DNA of 20,061 nt from Pigoraptor vietnamica (taxonomy: Eukaryota > Opisthokonta > Filasterea), in NCBI GenBank assembly GCA_943704525.1, contig CALSCQ010000450.1:1-20061 (forward strand), given 5' to 3'. The notes under the pieces were generated by a model. It was not told where the DNA came from, did no database searches, and worked only from the letters and a program-made list of their open reading frames with translations. The position numbers and the translations under genes are program-made. Positions 1 to 8,477 of the stretch are shown here, in pieces; the stretch's first letter is position 1; each line of letters starts with the position of its first letter.

Positions 1-9
1 GGGGGGGGG
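1..9. repeat. G homopolymer at the left edge
   Basis: The window opens with a run of nine G. A matching C run closes the other end, so both ends are probably places where assembly stopped in homopolymer sequence rather than biological boundaries. Confidence 0.6.
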
Positions 10-42
10 TAATCGGGAGAACAGGTCAAACACGCGCTCCTA

Positions 43-93
43 CACACACACACACACATACACATACAGTATACATACACACACACACACACA
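43..93. repeat. CA-rich microsatellite downstream of the last visible P4-ATPase exon
   Basis: Interrupted (CA)n tract, read as (TG)n on the strand of the flippase gene. It lies just beyond the third visible exon, so it is probably intronic. A TAG immediately after it on the minus strand could act as a 3' splice site, but the residues that would follow do not resemble the flippase family, so I did not add an exon there. Confidence 0.7.
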
Positions 94-205
94 CTCATAA
101 ACACGCGCGCGCGACACGAACGGAAGCAGCCGCAAAATGAATAGCGCACACATGCGCGCATTTATGAGAACAAACACAAACACGGCATGGGCGCAACCGC
201 CGCAC

Positions 206-1051
206 CTCCTGTAGTCGTCGTATCCCTCCTTGATGGCAGACACGGCGAAGATGATGATGAGGGGCACCCATGTCGTGACGGGGCTCACGGGCGTCAGTGT
301 GGGAAAGAGCTGGAGGATCGCAATAATGAGGAAGTACTGGTTCATGAAGCGACTGGGGAGGGGGGGGGGGGGGGGGGGGGGGAGGTCGTCAGTGGCTGGA
401 ACACAGACGCAAAGACGCACGCACACGCACGCACTGCACGCACGAGCACGCAAACACGCAAACACAGAAGCTCTCTCTCTCTCTCTCTCTCTTGCTTCAC
501 ATCTAAATAAGGAGACAATATTACAAGCTGAAATTACGCGGCCTGTGCAGTGCACGCGTGCATGACGCACGCGCACTCACCCGAACTGCTCGTAGAGGTT
601 GTGGAACAGAAAGTTGTACACGGTGTACTTTGAATTGACGACGCGGTTGTTTGGAAATTCCGCGTTGCCAACGGGGTCGTTCGCATAGACCGTGCGATGC
701 TCCGGCGGAGGCTGCGAATGAATGTGGGGACAACTCTCAGTGTGCGCGCGCATGGTGCTCAAGGGCTTGTGTGTCGTATGGCAGTATGAAGAACGTGCAT
801 GCATGCGACGGGGCGTGCGTATTGCATGAGACGGGGCGTGCGTATGTGCACAAAAAATGTGTCGGAACAGCCTAAATCAAAGACGTGTGTCCATCGACTC
901 CACTTATGCGCACAGAAAGGGACCGCACGAAATGCAAAGTGGCAGACACATTACGCACCGGCGGAGGCTTGAAAATCGCGTGCTTGACTCTGAGAAACGC
1001 ATCTCCCGCTGACCGCGAAACGCGGGACGTGAACGACCCGCGCCCACTCAT
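206..1051 (-). CDS. P4-type phospholipid-transporting ATPase (flippase), N-terminal part only
   Basis: P4-ATPases move aminophospholipids from the outer to the inner leaflet of plasma, Golgi or endosomal membranes, usually with a CDC50-family partner. Three exons are seen: 959-1051, 581-711 and 206-352, with GT-AG introns whose phases agree. Exon 1 starts at the ATG at 1049-1051 and ends at a GTGCGT donor; this exon is the least certain. The joined 123 residues carry the hallmark N-terminal domain: RTVYANDP near residue 37, FPNNRVVNSKYT near 50, NFLFHNLYEQF near 64, then TM1 (about 78-92), PVSPVTTWVPL, and TM2 running into AIKEGYDDYR. The family match is strong across both splice junctions. 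The gene continues off the left edge, so the DKTG phosphorylation site and the actuator and ATP-binding domains are not visible. It is divergent from the dehydrogenase gene to the right. Confidence 0.88.
361..382. repeat. G22/C22 homopolymer before a 3' splice site
   Basis: A run of 22 G on the plus strand is a C22 tract on the flippase gene strand, ending about ten bases upstream of the acceptor of exon 3 (exon starts at 352). It appears to serve as the polypyrimidine tract. A (CT)n tract at about 471-492 lies in the same intron. Confidence 0.85.
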
Positions 1052-1647
1052 CGTGTTAACCCGCCAAGAACTTTTGGCGTGGGATGCGACCGGAGACAAA
1101 GGCAAGGACGAGGCAGAGGCGCGCGCACTCTGCGTGTGCGTACGACGAAGCGGAGAAGAGCGACCGTCCCTCTGCGATGCAACCGTTGTTTGCGCGAGGG
1201 ACTGAGCGCGCACTCGCTGTCGGCGGTGATGACCGCCCGAGATGAGCGAACGAAAGAGGCGAATCAGCCGCGCTCTGATCATTGCCGCCGTCCCATGCTA
1301 CGAAGGGACCGCGCGCAAGACGCCATGCGCGGCCGCGAGTGTGTGCGGGGGATGGAAGCGCTCGTGGCTGTTATCGGGTATGGAGTTCTCTCGGCAACGA
1401 TGAGGGATCGCGTTCAACTGAGGGCAAGTAGACCTTGCGCTTGTAGCTCGTGCGCTTGCTGTTATGGAGCGGTAATCGTATGCGTGAGGGCGCGCCGTGT
1501 TAAACGTGTGTGTGTGTGTGTGTGTGTGTCGTGCGCGGGTGTGGTGTGTTTTGGATTGTTCGATTTGAAATGACGTCCCTGTGATGCCATTCTCGGTCAG
1601 CCATAAAGTTGGGCATCACCCACACAACAATTGTTCCGCTCGCACAC

Positions 1648-1755
1648 GACACACACACTCACACACACACACACAACATATAAGTACTCCTTTCTTCTCT
1701 CTCTTCACACACACACACACGTGCGTGCACTCTCTCTCTCTCTTCCCCTCTCGCA
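1648..1755 (+). repeat. (CA)n and (CT)n leader tracts
   Basis: Alternating CA-repeat and CT-repeat blocks lie directly upstream of the dehydrogenase start, flanking the TATAAG element. A similar CA-then-CT order precedes the armadillo-repeat gene at 8335-8420, suggesting a recurrent leader or promoter composition. Confidence 0.8.
1679..1684 (+). promoter_or_regulatory. Candidate TATA box of the dehydrogenase gene
   Basis: TATAAG about 96 bases upstream of the ATG at 1780, within otherwise simple-repeat sequence. The spacing would give a 5' leader of roughly 65-70 bases, made mostly of CA and CT repeats. No transcript evidence is available. Confidence 0.45.
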
Positions 1756-1779
1756 CACACACTCACGCGCGCACGCCAC

Positions 1780-2775
1780 ATGCTCTCGCGTATTTCGACT
1801 GCCGCTCTCATCGCCCTCGCCGCTGTCTTTGTCGCATCCTTCATCTACGCGCGCGACACACACGAACAAATGGCCGCCCTCCGCGCAAAGCACCTCCTCG
1901 TCAGCTTCCCGGGACGCACGGCCGTCGTCGTCGGCGGCACGAGTGGCATCGGAGAGGGCATCGCCTTGCGTCTTGCCGCGGCCAACTTCACCGTGACGAT
2001 CGTCGGTCGCAACGCCGCGCGAGGCCAAAGCATTGTTCAGGCCATGTCGACCGCCGGCGGCAGCGGGCACTCGTTCGTCGAGTGCGATGCGCAGCTTATT
2101 GGCAACGTGCGCGCGTTTGCCGACAAGTACAAGGCGTCGCACACGACGCTCGACGTGCTCGTGCTCACGCAGGGCATCGCGACGATCCAGGGCTACACGC
2201 CCACGAGCGAAGGGATCGATCAGAAGATGGCCCTCCATTTCTACACGCGCATGGCTTTCATCGAGAGCCTGTTGCCCCTCCTGAGGGCCGCGCCGGCGCC
2301 GAAGGTGCTCTCGGTGCTGTCCGGGGGCGTTCACCAGCCCTATGCGAATTTTAAGGAAGACCCGGACATGAAGGACCATTACACGCTCAAGAACGCGGCG
2401 CACGCGGCGGGCTTTTACACTGATCTCGCGATGGACGCGTACAGCCAGGACCCTGCGAACGCGAAGGTGACGTTCGTTCACGCGGCGCCCGGCTTCGTGT
2501 CGACGCGATGGGGCACGGAGATGCCGTGGTACCTCAAGCCAATCATCAACGGACTGAAGGTGTTCGCGCGGACGAAGGAGGACTGCGCCGAGGCCATGTG
2601 CGTGCCCCTGTTTGACGAGGAGAAGTATAAGGGCGGCTTCCACGTCGTCAACGCGAACGGCGGCGTGGCGAGGACGACGGCGGCGCACACGACGGACGCG
2701 ATCGCGTTTATCGCGAAGCACACTGCGGACGTCATTGCGCGCGCGTCGTCGGCGGCGGGCTCCGTGAAGGCATGA
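1780..2775 (+). CDS. Membrane-anchored atypical short-chain dehydrogenase/reductase
   Basis: A single-exon gene of 331 residues. Residues about 8-23 form a hydrophobic N-terminal segment (signal anchor), suggesting attachment to the ER or another membrane. A Rossmann fold follows: AVVVGGTSGIGEG at 48-60 is the glycine-rich dinucleotide motif, VTIVGRN at 72-78 ends the second strand, LDVLVLTQG at 124-132 replaces the usual NNAG strand, and VLSVLSGG at 176-183 holds the expected catalytic serine. HYTLKNAAHAA at 200-210 stands where YxxxK is expected, but lysine is at +3 from Tyr201 and not +4. HAAPGFVST at 234-242 matches the PG motif after the active site. Fungal SDR-like proteins with a YSLxNA pattern look similar, from memory. 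NAD(P)-dependent reduction of a small or lipid substrate is possible; the substrate is unknown. The coding sequence is strongly GC-biased, so long antisense frames here are shadows. Confidence 0.9.
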   Translation: MLSRISTAALIALAAVFVASFIYARDTHEQMAALRAKHLLVSFPGRTAVVVGGTSGIGEGIALRLAAANFTVTIVGRNAARGQSIVQAMSTAGGSGHSFVECDAQLIGNVRAFADKYKASHTTLDVLVLTQGIATIQGYTPTSEGIDQKMALHFYTRMAFIESLLPLLRAAPAPKVLSVLSGGVHQPYANFKEDPDMKDHYTLKNAAHAAGFYTDLAMDAYSQDPANAKVTFVHAAPGFVSTRWGTEMPWYLKPIINGLKVFARTKEDCAEAMCVPLFDEEKYKGGFHVVNANGGVARTTAAHTTDAIAFIAKHTADVIARASSAAGSVKA

Positions 2776-3025
2776 AGATGTAATTTCCATTGAATTGTGT
2801 ACTCTTCGGCTTGTATTGTGTCATGCAGCGCTTAGTCCGCACCCAGCTTCACGTGTGTGCACGTCCACTCCCTCGTCCACGGGCTCTGCAACACCCTCAA
2901 TCTACGCTCTGACTCGCTGCGCGGGCGCTCCAGCTCATGCATATAATTGCGTGTGGCGGTTTTGTGTTGTTCGCGTTATGTCGACGTGCGTGTTGGGAGG
3001 GAAGCGAGAAGCGCAAGAGCAGCAT
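2776..3025. other. Convergent intergenic gap
   Basis: 250 bases between the stop codons of the convergent dehydrogenase and kinase genes, presumably holding both 3' ends. I see no classical AATAAA, no repeat and no additional gene. Confidence 0.6.
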
Positions 3026-6000
3026 TCATTCCTGCTCCGCGGCGTATTCGGGGAGCACTCGGAACATCTCGTCAATGTGTATCATCATCGCACGCCGTGA
3101 CGGGTCGTCGCTCGCGCACAGCACCACGGCGCGCCCGAGCCCTTGCAGGCAGTAATCGACCCACGTGACGCGCGCGTCCTTCCACGCAACGACGCCGTTG
3201 AACAGTGCCAAGAGTTGCCCCTCGTCCACCAGCTTCGAATGCAATTCGCGCTGGACGACCTGCGACGCGCGCACGGGCTCGCAGCCCGTCAGCGCCTCCG
3301 CAGCGATGATGCCGAATGCGTACACGTCCATGTCGGTCGAATCTGTGCGCTGCACTGCGCGGTGTGGGCACGCGTAGGGCGAGCGCGGCGCCTGCGACGG
3401 ATCGACCGGGAGGCTGTCGTTGGGCACCTTTCCGGACATCGGGTCGCGGTCCAGCATGGGCACGTGCAGGGCGAGCCCAAAGTCGGATAGCACGGCGCTA
3501 CCGCCGCTGTCGAGGAGCACGTTTGCGCTCGACACGTCCCTGTGGATGAAGCAGTGCGCGTGGACGTGGTGGAGGGCGCTGGCGACGCCGGCCATCGCGC
3601 GGTACCGCCCCGCACTGTCGAGCAAATTGGATGCGATGGCGCTGCGGAGACTCCCGGCGTAGTAGGGAAGGACGAGGAAGCATTCACCTCGCGTGGCGTC
3701 GGTGCACACGCCCAGCAGGCGGACGACGTTCTCGTGCGACGGGAGGGAGATCATCGCCGCTGCCTCGTTGACGAAGTGCGCCGTCGTGCGAGGGTCGAGC
3801 GCGCCGTCCCTCGGCCGCCCAGAAATGCGCTTCACCGCGACCGTCGCGTGTCCCGTCGCAGCGCCGTCGCGTGTGCGGCACGCGTACACGGCCCCAAAGC
3901 TGCCCTTGCCGAGAACTCGCCACTTGTCAGGGCTCTCCAGGAGTCTATCGAACGCGCTCCGCTCCGTCCAACCGAGGGCCGTGTCCTTGTTCACAATCGC
4001 GCGCGACAGCGACGCGAGCTGCGGCAGTGCGAGCGTGAGCGTGCGCAGAGTGTCGTCGAGGAAGTTCTCGCAGGCTTCGGTCGTCTTCTGCCGCGACGAG
4101 ACACAGCCGTTGCCGTCCGCCCTGTGCAGTGGACAAGGGAGTCCATCGCTCTCGGCATCAGCGTCCTCACGTGCCTGCGTGTTCCTGAGGGCGCACTGAG
4201 CGGTATCCCGCACTTGCGCGACCACATCGCTTGCGGGATAGTTGACGCTTGCCTCGCGTGCTGCGATTAGCAGTGACTCCCAGTCCGCGCCTGTTGCGTC
4301 GTCCGCCGCATGAATGAGTCCGTACGCTGCGGCGATGGCAAACGTCGCCGTGTTCTCGTTCGCACGCTCCGCGTCGACGCACAGGGAGAGGAGTGCCCGA
4401 ACAACGGCGTTGCGCTGTGCGATCGTCGGCGCAACCGACGGCGAAGGCCTTTTACGCAACACGAAGCCGGCGAGCAAAACGGCCCTCCAGTTCGAGTGCG
4501 ATTCGGCGCACTTTGCCGCAGCCCGCCACGCGCCTGCAAGTACAGCGATATGACGATCACCCCACTCCTCGACGTCTCTCACAACGAAAGCGACGACCGA
4601 AAACGCCGACGACTGAACTGAAGAAACGTGCGCGAAACGGTCGGCAGCGTGCACCGCGGCCGCAATCGCCGCATTGGCGTCGACGTCCGCGAGGAGTCCG
4701 TGCGTTGCGAGTCTCGCCATGAATTTGAGGGCGGCCGCCGACAGCCCTGCGTCGTGCGAGGATTCGGCGACCTGCACGGCGGTAGCCGCGAGGGATCCGT
4801 TTGCGATGCGGCTGCACTTCTTCGCGTGGCCTTTCTCAACGGACGTTCGTGCGAGAATTCGGAAGGCGAGTCGTCGCAAGCGGACGTTCGCGTGTGCGCC
4901 ATCTTCCCCCTTGCCATTTGGTAGTGCGCGGACGGTTACGCGTCCCTGTGCGATGGCAGCAATGGGTTCGAGCCTCTCCCCGGCCGCCGCATACCCGGCA
5001 TTCGTCACGGTCCTCACAAGACACGCGGCCGTCGCCAGCACGTCGAGAACGAGAGGGTGGCACGGGGACTCGCGTCGGGACGCATCGCGGACGAGTGCTC
5101 GCACGGCGCGGAAGACGCGCTTCGTAATACCAATCAGGCCGATCATCGTGGCCATGAGGGACGATTTCTTCGCCCACTCGCGCGCGGACACGAGTGCTTC
5201 TGCGGCTGCCTTCGCGTCGCCACTCCGCATCGCCGCATCGAACCGCTCGGTAGCGTCGAAAAGCTTGGCGGAGAAGCCAGCCACTTCCCTTTTCTCCTTC
5301 TTCCAATCCTCTGGGCGTGTGTCGGTTGGGTCGGGTAGCGGCATCGGTGGCGGCTCGCTCTCAGGATCGGATTCGTACGACGTAACGCTCGAGCCGTCGC
5401 TCGAGCCGTCGCGCGCTTCTTCTGTGGTCATGTTAGCGACGGGGACGCGTGCGCGAGGGATTGACTCTGTGTGCAATACCTCGCTGAGTGGAGGAGCAGC
5501 GTTGGTGCTGTCCTCAACGCGGGTCGCGCTTGTTCCGTCGAGAGCTCGCTCGGTTTGTGCCTCTATTGCTGAAAGACGGCACGCGCCCGTTGTCAGAAAC
5601 TGTGCGGTTCGCGCGGTGGACACGGCGTACGGACATGCGCCTACAAAGCGTACGGACACGAACGGCGAGCAGAGTGACCCTCACCTTCGGTCGCTTCACT
5701 ATCTCTCTCCACACCGACCTCTTTGTGCATACGCCCGTTGCCTTCTTTTGCAGGTGAGGCTCCGTCGCCCCTCGCGCGCTCTCCGTAATCGCCGACGCCG
5801 AGAGACCCCGCCGTGTCCTCGTTCGCACGGGGACCGCACCCCTGTCCAGTCCGTGGCGGCGTGCGCGGCTCACGTGATGGCATGCGGCTGCTCCCACTCG
5901 ACCGCACATACTGTGCGTCTTCCGCGACACTCTCGTGTCTGTTCGTATGTTCCCCTCCAGCCTCCGTAGGTACGTTCGTCCCCACAGGCGCGCCGTCATC

Positions 6001-8154
6001 GAACTCCTCTCTCGTCGTCGTCATCCACTGGTCGCTCAAGGCACCCGCGGCGCGCGCTCTTTCGAGTGCCTCGCGAAAAAGCGCTTTCTGCGCCTCCATT
6101 TCGCTGCTTGGCGTCGCCGACAGAAGGTCCTCAAGCCACTCCCACCCGTTCGCTGATGCTGCGACGGGATCGGCGTCGGTCATGTAGTCGCGAAGGCGCG
6201 CGCGGTTGGCGGGTGTGTCGACAAACACGGCTTCAACCGTGTGCGCGATGCCACGTTCCGCGCCAACGATCACGCGTTCGTAACGATCGGCTGCAACGGG
6301 CATGTGGGCGCGACGGTCCGCGACGACAGGTACTTGCGCATAGCGGTCGGCAATTGCTGGCACTCGGACGTATCGGTCAGCCGTGACTGGGAGTCGTGCG
6401 TCTCTGCCGGCAACGACAGGCGCGCGCATACCTCGGACGGCAATAACGGGCGCACGGATGACCCTTTCAGCAACAATGGGCTCGCGCACACCCCCTTCGG
6501 TAATGATGGGCCCGCACATGTCCTTAACAGCAGCGACGGGCTCGTGTGCGAAGCAGTCCTCTTCAACGTCGTCACCCACGTCACGCACGAGGGGCACAGG
6601 AGTGCGCGGCGTTGGGCCATTGACAAGGTCGGCTTCGCGTGTTTCGCGCACATCCTGAACGCCGTTACGAGGGCCTCTCTGTTCGCCGGCGTTCTTTGCC
6701 GGAGAGAGATGGTCCGTCGCTTCGAAATCGCCGCGTGCGAATGCGACGCCATCGACGTTGTTGACGAAAGGCGCGTCCGACGACGGCAAGTGCTTATCGT
6801 GTGTAACGCGTTCCGAGTCACGTGACGACTCGATTGCGGACGGCACCGAAGACCGACGGCTTCCATTACCCACGCTCTCGTCGTCGCTCGCACAACAGCT
6901 AAGACTCTGCAGGGAATCGCTCTCACCATTGTCGCTTTGCGCCGGTGCGCGGTTGGCGACTGCAAACGGACGTGCTCCTCCCGAGTGTCCGGACGCGCGC
7001 TTGTCGTCGTCGAAGGAGTCGCACGATAGGGATCCTGCCACCGACCACGCGAGCGCATCGCCGTCGCTGTCCACCCTGAAACGAGCGCCGACTTCGCTGC
7101 CGTACGTCCAACTCTCAACGTGGGCTTCTGAACCCTCGGATCGCGCGTCGTCGTCCGGCACCACTCCTTCGTTTGTCCCTCCGGCGACAGTCCCTGCCGC
7201 AACGATGGCTTGTGCTGAGGCGCTTGTTGGATCAACGGCGGCATCCCGTGCGTTTGGGGTGTCGCTGTCCGGAGCTTCGCCAATCGCCGTCGCGGTTACT
7301 TGGCGCTGGTCCGCCACTTCGAGTGTGGCGGACAAAGGGCACGTTTCGTCTTGGTTCTCGCTCGTGTCAGTCAGCGGCACGTGTTCCCTGCCGCAACTCT
7401 TCGCCGCGCTATTCGTCACGCCGTCACTGGCGGACGACCCCTTTTCCATTGCGTCCTCGCTCATGAGCGCGTTGCTCTCCACTGCGCGGCGTTGGCCCCT
7501 CGAATCGGACAGAGACATCTCGATTGCCGTATGATATGTGCTCGTTGCGTCCGTCTCGCCGCTCGGCGCTGCGACAAGGCAACAGTCAACGGTATTGCTC
7601 GGCACGCCTTGAGTCAATGCATGAAGTGGCGCGCCAGTTGCTGACGTATTGCTTTCGGGCGCTTCGTCACGATGTTGTGCGCGGCTCGCCATCTCCGCGC
7701 GCGTGCTCTGTACCCCTATCTCACCAGCATCGTCGCGGACGAAATCTTCCATCAGCCGATCAATCTCACGCCGCATGTGCTCGTTTGCCGCTTTTCGCTT
7801 TGCAATCTTCTCTTCGATGCGGGCGCGATCCTCTCTCACCGCGCGCAGGTCTTCCTCGAGTCGTGCCGCGCGTTTACTTGCCGTTGCCTCGCGTTGTCCT
7901 TCGTTGGCGGCCGCTCTCTCTGCATCTGCCTCCAGCGCTTGCAGCTTTCGCCTCAGTGTGGATGCAAGGGATTCCTCCGCGCACAAATCGAGCAGCCGCG
8001 TCATGCGCAGTTGCAGCTCGAGCTGTAAGTGTGCGCGGATGCGGGAGATGCGCTGCGCCGCGTCCGACGGCGCGTGCAACGGCGACTGTGGCAATGGCAC
8101 CAGAGGAGCCACGCCGTGCTGTTGTTGGTAGACACCGACCGTCGACATTCTCAT
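3026..8154 (-). CDS. Giant coiled-coil / decapeptide-repeat / helical-solenoid protein kinase
   Basis: Two long frames, 5685-8154 and 3026-5568, join exactly in frame through a GT-AG intron (5569-5684), giving 1670 residues. The start is the ATG at 8154; a second ATG at 8148 has a better context. Order of parts: charged coiled coil about 33-139; Ser/Asp/Glu-rich low-complexity region to about 520; ten decapeptides at 540-644; a short helical segment about 645-710; acidic linker; helical solenoid (HEAT/ARM-like, inferred from periodic Ala/Leu helices) about 923-1293; protein kinase about 1371-1663. Kinase motifs seen: GKGSFG 1377-1382, VAVK with Lys1403, Glu1425 of helix C, HRD 1499-1501, Asn1506, DFG 1519-1521. 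The catalytic loop HRDVSSAN lacks the Ser/Thr-type Lys and the Tyr-type AAR; APE reads CPH. It is probably an active TKL-like kinase. If not spliced, the downstream half would have to start at the ATG at 5431. Confidence 0.8.
5569..5684 (-). other. Phase-1 intron inside the giant kinase gene
   Basis: On the minus strand the donor is GAAG|GTGAGG and the acceptor is CGTCTTTCAG|CA, with a TTTCTGAC branch-point-like sequence upstream. The first exon ends one base into a codon and the second supplies two, giving Ala. Length is 116 bases, shorter than but comparable to most other introns in this window. Without splicing, the first frame stops at 5641 and the second frame has no ATG before 5431. Confidence 0.75.
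6223..6537 (-). repeat. 30-bp degenerate coding repeat (decapeptide array)
   Basis: About ten tandem ten-residue units with consensus V-[VIA]-A-[DE]-R-x-x-[RQH]-x-P, in perfect ten-residue register over residues 540-644 of the kinase protein. DNA copies are diverged while the Pro, Ala, Arg and aliphatic positions persist, which points to selection on the protein rather than recent slippage. Confidence 0.85.
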
Positions 8155-8331
8155 CAAGTTGGGATTGCGGCGAAGTTTGGTCGATCGCTTTTCGCTTTTA
8201 CAGTCGACGACCTTTGCTTGTCACTGTCCATGTTACCACATATCTGAGCCAAACTCTTCTTGTGATTGGCTGGCTCTGGTAACGTGCGTTGTAACAACAA
8301 TTTTGTTACGCTTCAATCGAACAGCACGTCC

Positions 8332-8423
<92 letters not shown>

Positions 8424-8477
8424 CCGGAGACGTTTAGTGAATGGACGGTCCTTCTGCGGGCTCGAGTAGGGTCGGCA
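8155..8477. promoter_or_regulatory. Divergent promoter region between kinase and ARM-repeat genes
   Basis: A 323-bp gap. Seen directly: an inverted CCAAT box (ATTGGC at 8265-8270); four GTAAC pentamers, at 8279-8283 and 8291-8295 on plus and at 8232-8236 and 8305-8309 on minus; the last pair forms an inverted repeat, GTAACAA (8291-8297) and TTGTTAC (8303-8309), with five bases between. A (CA)22(CT)21 block follows on the ARM-gene side. The motifs suggest a bidirectional promoter; the binding factor is unknown. Confidence 0.55.
8335..8420 (+). repeat. (AC)22 followed by (TC)21 microsatellite
   Basis: Perfect compound dinucleotide tract: AC units at 8335-8378, then TC units at 8379-8420. It ends about 58 bases before the proposed ARM-gene start, probably in its 5' leader. 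Confidence 0.97.

Larger units (their letters stand above)
1052..1779. promoter_or_regulatory. Divergent intergenic region between flippase and dehydrogenase genes
   Basis: This 728-bp gap separates two genes transcribed outward. It holds a (GT)n tract at about 1506-1529, CA-rich and CT-rich tracts at 1648-1755, and a TATAAG element near the dehydrogenase. Open frames in it are arginine- and cysteine-rich reading of simple sequence and match no family I know. I see no further gene here. Confidence 0.6.

Noticed and set aside
1-40. A fourth flippase exon after the TG tract
   Set aside because: An acceptor-like TAG exists, but the downstream residues in the required phase do not resemble the conserved sequence that follows EGYDDYRR.
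1705-2790. Long antisense open frame (361 codons) across the dehydrogenase gene
   Set aside because: It is arginine- and valine-rich, matches no family, and is the GC-biased shadow of a well-supported dehydrogenase on the plus strand.
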